A DNA stretch of 26,276 bases from DATDUW01 sp035290185 (GTDB lineage: Bacteria; Patescibacteriota; Patescibacteriia; UBA9934; GWF2-40-263). The stretch's first letter is position 1. Every line of letters starts with the position of its first letter. Position numbers and translations under genes: made by a program. Of this stretch, positions 21,369-26,276 are shown piece by piece. The stretch lies in NCBI GenBank assembly GCA_035290185.1, contig DATDUW010000011.1:1-26276 (forward strand), given 5' to 3'. The notes beneath the pieces were generated by a model. It did not search any database. It was not told the DNA's origin and saw nothing but the letters and a program-made list of their open reading frames with translations.

Positions 21369-21679
21369 GTTCTTCTCCTTATCTTATCCAAATTGTTGAA
21401 GGTTCATAAATCGCCAGTCCCTCAGCGATTTATCAGTTGTCTCAAAATAGACGAGACAATAAACCATGACGGGAAAAAACTATTTTGTCAATAGTCTTGA
21501 TCGATCCCGTATTCTTGATTACGAAGTGACTTTGGGTGAAAAATTTCATCCCCTGTCTGATTTACTATTTTGAATTCGCTTATTTTTGATAAAACTAATT
21601 GACAAATAAGAAATAAACTGCCAACATAGACACGGTTGTTTTTACAACTGAACGTCAACGTTTTACGAAGGAGGCCCAC
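21369..21679. other. AT-rich divergent intergenic region with two inverted repeats
   Basis: This 311-bp gap between the TTG-start minus gene and the plus-strand peptidase holds no ORF I can support. It contains ATAAATCGC (21406-21414) / GCGATTTAT (21425-21433) with a 10-nt spacer, and TTGTCTC (21437-21443) / GAGACAA (21453-21459) with a 9-nt spacer. Both are perfect and could be operators or leader hairpins for the minus gene. A consensus TTGACA at 21599-21604 with a poor -10 (CAACAT, 21622-21627) may serve the peptidase. Confidence 0.5.
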
Positions 21680-22777
21680 GTGGCTCCGTTGAAACGAATT
21701 TTCTCGGTCCTTTTTTTTGTTCTGCTTACTGGCTCTCTTTCGGCGAAGGATTTCCAGGAGTATGTTACGCCGGTTCCGGAGAGTCTATACCCGAAGGAAA
21801 AAGGCGTCTGCTACGACGAATCAACCCTGCCAGTCTCGGCGATCCACACCATGCACTATGTGCAATGCGGAAACCCGGCCGGCTACCCGGTTGTGGTGTT
21901 TCACGGAGGGCCTGGTGGCGGGCTGAGCAAATCGATGCGCCTGATGTTCGACCCAGACTTCTTCCGGGTTATCCTCTATGATCAGCGTGGAGCCGGGTCT
22001 TCGACGCCCTACGCCTCCATCGAGGAGAACACCACGCCGCTGCTCATCGAGGACGTGGAGAAACTACGGATCCACCTCGACATCGAGAAGTGGGGCGTGA
22101 TGGGCCACTCCTGGGGGGCGACCATGGCCCTTCTGTACGCCGAGGAACAGCAGGATCGGACCTCGTTCATCGCTGTTGCCGGTATCTGGCTCTCGCGGGA
22201 AAAAGACGTGGACTGGTATCTGCGCGGCGGGGCCGGTCAGTTCTATCCCGAAGCGTGGAAACAGTTCTTCGACTTCATTCCTGCCGACGAGCGCGGCGAT
22301 CTCGTAGCTGCCTATCATAAACGCCTAAATGGAGTCGACGAAGCCATGGCCAATGAAGCGGCAATACGCTGGGTCTCGTGGGAGATAAATCTCCTCCAAA
22401 TCAAGGCCCTCACAGCCGATGCTCTGGACCCGGCACAGATCCTGCCGGTGGCTCGACTGGAGAATCATTACTTCGCCAACCGGAGTTTCATCTCGCGAAC
22501 GAAGCAGATCCTCCGGCCTTCCCGCCTGGCCCACATCACCGGGATCCCCACAGTCATCATCAATGGCCGCTATGATATGGTGTGCAACGCCTATGCAACG
22601 GTCGAATTGCATAAGGCATTGCCCAGCAGCCATCTCGTCTTCACCAACACTGGGCACGACCTATGGGACGGGCAGAAGTATGAGTTCGCCCGCACCATGC
22701 AGGGGGCTCTGGATTGGATCCGTGACCAAATCGCCCCTCCTATCTCGACCTCTCGACCGGCCGAGATTGTACAATAA
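21680..22777 (+). CDS. pip: Secreted proline iminopeptidase-like alpha/beta hydrolase (S33)
   Basis: Removes N-terminal proline from peptides in characterised relatives. The 365-aa protein has a Sec signal peptide (basic start, LKRIFSVLFFVLLTGSLSAKD, cleavage near residue 22), which most cytoplasmic Pip enzymes lack. Family motifs: HGGPGGGLSKS (oxyanion region), ILYDQRGAGSSTPYASIEENTT, the nucleophile elbow GHSWGATMALLYA (Ser), the acid in INGRYDMVC and the His in NTGHDLWDG. The order and spacing match Pip. GTG 21680 follows AAGGAGG closely. It ends in the second copy of the double-hairpin module. Outside the cell it would scavenge peptides; that is inference. Confidence 0.86.
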   Translation: MAPLKRIFSVLFFVLLTGSLSAKDFQEYVTPVPESLYPKEKGVCYDESTLPVSAIHTMHYVQCGNPAGYPVVVFHGGPGGGLSKSMRLMFDPDFFRVILYDQRGAGSSTPYASIEENTTPLLIEDVEKLRIHLDIEKWGVMGHSWGATMALLYAEEQQDRTSFIAVAGIWLSREKDVDWYLRGGAGQFYPEAWKQFFDFIPADERGDLVAAYHKRLNGVDEAMANEAAIRWVSWEINLLQIKALTADALDPAQILPVARLENHYFANRSFISRTKQILRPSRLAHITGIPTVIINGRYDMVCNAYATVELHKALPSSHLVFTNTGHDLWDGQKYEFARTMQGALDWIRDQIAPPISTSRPAEIVQ

Positions 22778-22880
22778 CTCCGCGCACCCGCGCGGGACCG
22801 AACGCGAAAAAGCGTGCCTGGTCCCCGGGTGCGCTCTTTTGTTTTCAAAACCCGTCGGCTTTGACCGACGGGTATTTTGG
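22775..22880 (+). repeat. Double-hairpin 3'-end module, copy 2
   Basis: It starts with the TAA of the peptidase gene. First hairpin: GCGCACCCG (22782-22790) / CGGGTGCGC (22826-22834) with the same inner stems as copy 1, then TCTTTTGTTTT. Second hairpin: CCCGTCGG (22851-22858), loop CTTTGA, CCGACGGG (22865-22872), then TATTTTGG; on the minus strand it is followed by TTTTG, so it may also end the GIY-YIG gene. The only differences from copy 1 in the first 60 nt are at 22799 and 22810. Confidence 0.9.
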
Positions 22881-23037
22881 ATGTGAAACACTTAACTTTG
22901 GGCATTATTTGGGCAATGGAGAAAAACAACCAGCACTTATACAACAAGAATTCCAACCAGACGAAGGCAATTATTTCCCTCAATAGAAACAAAAAATCAC
23001 CAACCGTTAGTTGATGAGTTTTTGTGGTATCTATAAT

Positions 23038-23289
23038 TCACGTTCTATGAACCAACCTCCTCCACGTAAAACCATGGCCAGATCCCGACTTGAGATATTT
23101 TTCAAAATTCAGAGCTGTTTTTCGTTCTTCAAAAACACCAAACCACACAAGCTTCCAAGGACAGTCGCCTTTCGTAGAGGAAACCAAACCCTGATTGTGG
23201 TAGGCCAATCTTTCTTCTGCCGTTAGTTCTGTAAAGCCGCGATAGTAAGAACCCGTCTTAGAACTCCGGAGAATGTAGACAGTAAACAT
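23038..23289 (-). CDS. Stand-alone GIY-YIG domain protein
   Basis: The 83-aa protein is a minimal GIY-YIG nuclease domain of the UvrC-N/YhbQ-like type: FTVYILRSSKTGSYYRGFTE (GIY and YIG strands, the latter as YRG), ERLAYHNQG (with the conserved Arg), STKGDCPWKLVWFGVFEERKTALNFEKYLKSGSG (with the catalytic Glu of the EKYLKS helix). ATG 23289 gives the domain start; an in-frame upstream start at 23328 adds residues with no match. Such proteins are common and of mostly unknown role. No Shine-Dalgarno is seen. The 160 bp beyond its stop (22881-23037) shows nothing I can name. Confidence 0.83.
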   Translation of the reverse strand: MFTVYILRSSKTGSYYRGFTELTAEERLAYHNQGLVSSTKGDCPWKLVWFGVFEERKTALNFEKYLKSGSGHGFTWRRLVHRT

Positions 23290-23410
23290 AGTGCAAACAG
23301 GATACAAAAATGTATGCCTGGGCGACACGCGTTTTTAACTCGAGCCCTTCTCGCCCAGACTGTGCAGATGAAAAACCTTTTGTGGCCTGCAGACCATCGA
23401 TAACATACCT

Positions 23411-23448
23411 AAAACAAAGCCCTCCTTCGTCTTACGACTTCGGAGGGC
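23411..23448 (-). terminator. Probable tmRNA transcription terminator
   Basis: On the minus strand GCCCTCC pairs with GGAGGGC (arms at 23442-23448 and 23419-23425) with an inner GTC/GAC pairing, followed by TTTGTTTT. It lies about 77 nt past the tmRNA CCA end, beyond the palindromic element. Confidence 0.6.
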
Positions 23449-23525
23449 ATCCTTCGCTCCGACCAACAGATAGCAGACTTTATGGCCTGCCATCCGTAGC
23501 TCCGACGTTAGTCGGAGCGAAGGAT
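23449..23525. repeat. 77-bp element with 15-bp perfect inverted ends, abutting the ssrA 3' end
   Basis: ATCCTTCGCTCCGAC (23449-23463) and GTCGGAGCGAAGGAT (23511-23525) are exact inverted copies. The right part also folds alone as GCTCCGAC-gtta-GTCGGAGC, extended by CCATCC/GGATGG. The right arm ends on the last base of the encoded tmRNA CCA. The sequence style (CCATCC.TAGCTCCGAC...GAAGGATGG) resembles dispersed intergenic palindromes I associate with Parcubacteria genomes, from memory. Confidence 0.75.
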
Positions 23526-23926
23526 GGTGGAACTGGGGGGAATCGAACCCCCGTCTGGCAAGCGTCCGCACAGCCTTTCTCCAAGCTCAGCCTCGCCTAG
23601 GAAACCGGTTCGCGGTGGAAAGCGGGGCTCAACCCGCGGCCGGAGCCGGCAATGATCTTAATGGACAGCAGCCGACGCGCTGCCCATCCAGCCTGTCTAT
23701 TATAACACCCGTATCGCTGCGGACAGGCGCACAGCGGCGAATGGGTTCTCGACTTACGCGAGAACCGGTGCAAGGGCCGGAACAGCAAAGGCTTTCGCCA
23801 ATGCCGCCTTAGCCCGAGCGACTACCGAGTTGGCAGTTGAAAATTTGTATCCCGGATTTTCGAGGAAGGATACCACCTCGGCTTGCTTGACTGCGCAACC
23901 TGCTCCCATCAATCCCGATCAGTCCC
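23525..23926 (-). ncRNA. ssrA: tmRNA (transfer-messenger RNA)
   Basis: Rescues stalled ribosomes with SmpB. The ends fold as the tRNA-like domain: 5' GGGACTG pairs with CAGTTCC, then A and an encoded CCA (23525-23527). The T arm is GGGGG-TTCGATT-CCCCC and the 5' side contains GGGATTGATGGG, matching GGATTCGACGGG of known tmRNAs. The tag reading frame runs from a GCC resume codon at 23834 to TAA at 23754: 26 codons, beginning ANSVVARAKAALA and ending PALAPVLA. This is long (E. coli has 10). The total of ~402 nt is typical. It lies 54 nt downstream of smpB on the same strand. Confidence 0.96.
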
Positions 23927-23980
23927 CAACGAATCCCAAATGGTATCCGGATCCTTTGCGGAATGACCGGCTGGGTCCTT

Positions 23981-24424
23981 TCACGTTCGCAAACGGTCTC
24001 TTATCTGACGCTCAACCTCCCTTTTCTTTATCGTTTCCCGTTTTTCAAATTTCTTTTTCCCCCGGGCAATGGCAAACTTCAACTTCACGAGGTTTCGCTC
24101 AGTATAGAGCAAAACAGGTACTAATGTCAATCGATCTTCCTGCGTCTTCCCTGCCAGCCGAATCAATTCCTTTCGCCGGATGAGGACTTTTCTATTTCGA
24201 GAGCCGTCATAGGATTCCTGAGGGCCAGCCGGATCGTACTTAGCAATAAAAGCATTTTTTAACCAAAGTTCCCCACCACGAACCTGGAGGAATGAACCCT
24301 TGAGCTGTGCCCGACCCCCCTTGGTTGATTTAACTTCTGGACCTGTCAATACCAAGCCGCCTTCCAGCATTTCGAGGAATTCATAATCAAAAGAGGCTCG
24401 TTTGTTGCTGGCAAGAATCGGCAT
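23981..24424 (-). CDS. smpB: tmRNA-binding protein SmpB
   Basis: Binds the tRNA-like domain of tmRNA and brings it to the stalled A site. The 147-aa protein has the family blocks NKRASFDYEFLEMLEGGLVLTGPEVKSTKGGRAQLKGSFLQVRGGELWLKNAFIAKYDPAG, then RNRKVLIRRKELIRLAGKTQEDRLTLVPVLLYTERNLVKLKFAIARGKKKFEKRETIKKRE and a basic tail QIRDRLRT. Length is normal. It is directly followed by ssrA on the same strand, so protein and RNA partner are probably cotranscribed. Confidence 0.97.
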   Translation of the reverse strand: MPILASNKRASFDYEFLEMLEGGLVLTGPEVKSTKGGRAQLKGSFLQVRGGELWLKNAFIAKYDPAGPQESYDGSRNRKVLIRRKELIRLAGKTQEDRLTLVPVLLYTERNLVKLKFAIARGKKKFEKRETIKKREVERQIRDRLRT

Positions 24425-24440
24425 AGTTTGTTCCGAAGAC

Positions 24441-24446
24441 AGTATA
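24441..24446 (-). promoter_or_regulatory. smpB -10 box
   Basis: Minus strand TATACT, 16 nt before ATG 24424. The -35 position is weak (TTTCAA). It is divergent from the infC promoter about 40 bp away. Confidence 0.4.
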
Positions 24447-24483
24447 CCGTGGCATCAGCGTTGTTGAAAAGCCGGACAAGCCC

Positions 24484-24511
24484 TTGTCTTTTGCGAAGGT
24501 TCTGCTATCAT
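24484..24511 (+). promoter_or_regulatory. infC promoter
   Basis: TTGTCT, a 16-nt spacer, then TATCAT preceded by TGC, an extended -10. The predicted leader to ATG 24580 is ~62 nt and contains a possible GCGTTC/GAAC pairing near the ribosome site. Confidence 0.5.
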
Positions 24512-24579
24512 TTCGCCTGTAAACAGTACCCGTCCGTGATGGAGAGGCGTTCCAACCCGCCCCTGCGAACAGGACGCGA

Positions 24580-25152
24580 ATGCAACCTTCCGTCTTTTGT
24601 CTTATGCGCATCCACCGCCACCGCGTCCGTAAGCCGAAAATTGAAATTCCCCAATATCGTTTCAACGAAGAGATTGATGCGGAACATCTGCGTGTCGTGG
24701 ATGAAAAAGGCCAGCCACTCGGCGTTTTGCGAACGGCCGATGCCCTTCGCCTGGCCGGGGAGCGAGAATTGGATCTGGTCGAGGTTTCGCCAAAAGCCGA
24801 ACCGCCTGTTGCCAAGTTTCTCGATTACGGGCAATTCAAATATCAAAAAGAAAAAGAGGTTCGCAAGCAAAAAGCCCAATCGAAGGAAGTGGAGGTCAAA
24901 GGTATTCGCCTTTCCATCCGCATTGGAGAGCACGATTTCGACGTGCGTTACCAGCAGGCAAAAAAATTCCTGGAACGCGGGGACAAACTGCGGTTGGAAA
25001 TTGTTCTTAGAGGTCGAGAGCGTTCTCATTCCCAACTGGCGGAAGAAATCATGAACAAATTCGTCGCACGGATCCGGCAAGATTTTCCCATTCGCATCGA
25101 ACAGCCCATCTCCAAGCAAGGCGGCCGCATGACCCTGATTGTCTCCCGTTGA
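24580..25152 (+). CDS. infC: Translation initiation factor IF-3
   Basis: Prevents premature subunit joining and checks the start codon. The 190-aa protein has the N-domain (PQYRFNEEIDAEHLRVVDEKGQPLGVLRTADALRLAGERELDLVEVSPKAEPPVAKFLDYGQFKYQKEKE), a basic linker (VRKQKAQSKEVEVKGIRLSIRIGEHDFDVR) and the C-domain (KKFLERGDKLRLEIVLRGRERSHSQLAEEIM). ATG 24580 is chosen because AGGA lies 5 nt before it; ATG 24604 in the same frame has no such site. It is the first gene of infC-rpmI-rplT. Confidence 0.96.
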   Translation: MQPSVFCLMRIHRHRVRKPKIEIPQYRFNEEIDAEHLRVVDEKGQPLGVLRTADALRLAGERELDLVEVSPKAEPPVAKFLDYGQFKYQKEKEVRKQKAQSKEVEVKGIRLSIRIGEHDFDVRYQQAKKFLERGDKLRLEIVLRGRERSHSQLAEEIMNKFVARIRQDFPIRIEQPISKQGGRMTLIVSR

Positions 25153-25181
25153 TTGACAATCTCCGGCCGTTCCGATACGAT
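25153..25181 (+). promoter_or_regulatory. Internal promoter for rpmI-rplT
   Basis: Consensus TTGACA overlaps the infC stop region, followed by a 17-nt spacer and TACGAT. It would give rpmI-rplT a separate transcript with an ~80-nt leader. Confidence 0.6.
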
Positions 25182-25247
25182 TCCGACGCTTTATTTCCTC
25201 GAAATCTCCGTCTCTTTACCCTCCGAAGTCTGTCTCTAAGGCCAGGC

Positions 25248-25268
25248 GAAGGAAGGCTCCTTCTTTTT
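25248..25268 (+). promoter_or_regulatory. Terminator-like hairpin directly before rpmI
   Basis: GAAGGA, loop AGGC, TCCTTC, then five T ending at the base before ATG 25269. The stem includes the only purine-rich ribosome-site candidate (AAGGAAGG). It could stop transcription, or block L35 translation until opened. L20 controls this operon in E. coli and B. subtilis, so it is a plausible effector here. Confidence 0.55.
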
Positions 25269-25469
25269 ATGAAAATGAAAACGCACAAATCTCTTGCAAA
25301 ACGCATGCGGGTAACCAAAAATGGAAAAGTCCTCAAGCGTTATTGCGGCCAGAGCCATTACAACTCTCGGGATCCGGGAAAGATCACACGCAAAAAGCGG
25401 CGCGATACGGAATTTTCCCGCGCTCACATCAAAGCCGTGCGCACGCTTCTTCCCTACGAGGGCGTTTAA
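25269..25469 (+). CDS. rpmI: 50S ribosomal protein L35
   Basis: Large-subunit protein. The 66-aa product MKMKTHKSLAKRMRVTKNGKVLKRY...HYNSRDPGKITRKKRRDTEFSRAHIKAVRTLLPYEGV is typical L35, very basic and full length. ATG 25269 follows a hairpin and T run with no spacer; ATG 25275 is an in-frame alternative two residues later. It is 26 nt before rplT. Confidence 0.95.
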   Translation: MKMKTHKSLAKRMRVTKNGKVLKRYCGQSHYNSRDPGKITRKKRRDTEFSRAHIKAVRTLLPYEGV

Positions 25470-25495
25470 TCCTCTTCCTTTATCCTCCTCCCGCT

Positions 25496-25843
25496 ATGTC
25501 TCGAGTCAAGCGCGGTACCATGCACGTCAAACGCCGCCGAACCCTTCTGAAGAAAACAAAAGGGTACATGTGGGGACGTAAGTCCAAGATCAAACTTGCC
25601 AAAATTGCTTCGATTAAGGCCGGCGTCTATGCCTATCGCGACCGGCGGAATAAAAAACGGACTTTCCGCCAACTCTGGCAGCTCCGCATCAATGCTGGCG
25701 TCCGACCCGAAGGCCTCTCCTACAGCCGTTTCATGGATCTTTTGAAAAAGGCCGGCGTAGAACTGGACCGAAAAATCCTTTCCAACCTGGCCGCCAAACA
25801 ACCGAATATTTTCAAATCCATTATCGCGACTGTAAAAAAATAA
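25496..25843 (+). CDS. rplT: 50S ribosomal protein L20
   Basis: Early-assembly large-subunit protein that also regulates its own operon in several bacteria. The 115-aa product MSRVKRGTMHVKRRRTLLKKTKGYMWGRKSKIKLAK is the basic RNA-binding N-terminus, followed by the globular domain YRDRRNKKRTFRQLWQLRINAGVRPEGLSYSRFMDLLKKAGVELDRKILSNLA. Length and motifs are normal. A strong terminator follows 10 nt after the stop, closing the operon. Confidence 0.97.
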   Translation: MSRVKRGTMHVKRRRTLLKKTKGYMWGRKSKIKLAKIASIKAGVYAYRDRRNKKRTFRQLWQLRINAGVRPEGLSYSRFMDLLKKAGVELDRKILSNLAAKQPNIFKSIIATVKK

Positions 25844-25853
25844 AATCCTTTTG

Positions 25854-25882
25854 AAAAACCCCTGTGACAACGGGGGTTTTTT
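25854..25882 (+). terminator. Terminator of infC-rpmI-rplT
   Basis: AAAAACCCC, a 9-nt loop, then GGGGGTTTTTT: a short G/C stem flanked by A and T runs, 10 nt after the rplT stop. Confidence 0.88.
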
Positions 25883-25913
25883 GATTGAAATCTTTTCCTT
25901 TCAATCGTACACT
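25883..25913 (+). promoter_or_regulatory. Promoter of the pyrD-like gene with an overlapping palindrome
   Basis: TTGAAA (25885-25890), a 17-nt spacer, then TACACT (25908-25913). The perfect inverted repeat GATTGAAA (25883-25890) / TTTCAATC (25899-25906) with an 8-nt spacer covers the -35 and spacer, as an operator would. Confidence 0.6.
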
Positions 25914-25949
25914 AGAAATCACCAAAGAAAATAATAAACGAAGCCGATT

Positions 25950-26276
25950 ATGTTCTTCCCCGAGGTCCAGCGTTGGATTTATACCCGCGTTCTCAAGCCT
26001 ATCTTCTTTTGCCTTGATCCGGAAAAAATTCATGAGACAATGGGCGAGGTTGGAGAAAGACTCGGGTCATGCCGTCTTGGAAGAGCGGCGACAAAGCGAC
26101 TCTTTGCTTACAAACACCCCGCCCTTGAACAAACCATTGCGGGAATTCGTTTCTCCAATCCCGTCGGCCTGGCTGCCGGATGGGATTACGAGGGGAACTT
26201 GCCGTCCCTACTCGGTTCAATCGGATTCGGATTCGGGACGGTCGGTACTGTCACAAACGGGGCGTACGAGGGAAAC
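25950..26276 (+). CDS. pyrD: Dihydroorotate dehydrogenase (quinone-type-like), 5' part only
   Basis: FMN enzyme of pyrimidine synthesis. The 109 visible codons match class 2 PyrD order: an N-terminal helical region typical of the membrane-associated form (WIYTRVLKPIFFCLDPEKIHETMGEVGERLG), then LEQTIAGIRFSNPVGLAAGWDYEGN, IGFGFGTVGTVTNGAYEGN. The usual GLAAGFDKNGE is here GLAAGWDYEGN, with Tyr instead of the Lys that contacts FMN/substrate in known enzymes, and PRPQPGN is NGAYEGN. It may be a divergent PyrD branch. The catalytic base lies outside the window. Confidence 0.82.
   Translation, partial: MFFPEVQRWIYTRVLKPIFFCLDPEKIHETMGEVGERLGSCRLGRAATKRLFAYKHPALEQTIAGIRFSNPVGLAAGWDYEGNLPSLLGSIGFGFGTVGTVTNGAYEGN

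Noticed and set aside
23419..23525. CRISPR-like repeats near ssrA
   Set aside because: The repeated CTTCG/CTCCGAC words are inverted arms of hairpins, not regularly spaced direct repeats with unique spacers.

Overview
The window looks like a chromosomal segment of a candidate-phyla-radiation (Patescibacteria, Parcubacteria-like) bacterium. The evidence is indirect. The MurE-type ligase lacks the usual N-terminal domain, genes are short and tightly packed, several ribosomal and housekeeping genes resemble this group from memory, and there is a PilM/pseudopilin type IV pilus fragment. Several genes end in TGA (znuC, hrcA, the 113-aa ORF at 7631-7972), so the recoded Gracilibacteria/SR1 code is not in use. 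No taxonomic search was possible.

Layout, left to right. (1) 1-1424: the 5' part of a MurE-like ligase and rpmA (L27), both on the minus strand and each with a recognisable promoter. (2) 1433-6040: a small beta-carbonic-anhydrase-like protein on the minus strand, divergent from a plus-strand zinc operon: a Fur/Zur-family regulator, then znuA-znuC-znuB, then a tRNA-dihydrouridine synthase. A perfect palindrome overlaps the -35 box of this operon. The dus gene carries an in-frame palindromic insertion. (3) 6107-7972: two unknown proteins, tRNA-Gln(CUG) and a small unknown gene. (4) 8056-10054: a type IV pilus fragment on the minus strand (pilM, a receiver-domain protein, a pseudopilin). (5) 10106-14720: a CIRCE-controlled heat-shock operon hrcA-grpE-dnaK-[80-aa membrane ORF]-dnaJ. 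(6) 14744-18819: a five-gene minus-strand operon (AI-2E-type permease, two unknown membrane proteins, an HtrA-like protein without a catalytic triad, a Wzz-like protein).

(7) 18964-22880: an accessory block unlike its surroundings. It has three plus-strand membrane-anchored unknown proteins with strong Shine-Dalgarno sites, one frame-disrupted minus-strand membrane protein, and a secreted proline iminopeptidase. The third membrane protein and the peptidase are each followed by a copy of the same ~107-nt double-hairpin module; its first 60 nt are 58/60 identical between copies. (8) 23038-24424: a GIY-YIG protein, tmRNA (ssrA) with an unusually long 26-residue tag, and smpB. A 77-bp inverted-repeat element abuts the tmRNA 3' end. 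(9) 24484-26276: infC-rpmI-rplT and the start of a pyrD-like gene. rpmI-rplT appear to have their own promoter and a terminator-like hairpin that buries the rpmI ribosome binding site.

The most interesting points are the palindromic insertion inside dus, the repeated double-hairpin module in the 19-23 kb block, the 77-bp palindromic element at the ssrA end, the 80-aa membrane ORF coupled between dnaK and dnaJ, the HtrA-like pseudoprotease, the Zur-like operator, and the rpmI leader hairpin. No CRISPR array, transposase or phage gene was seen.
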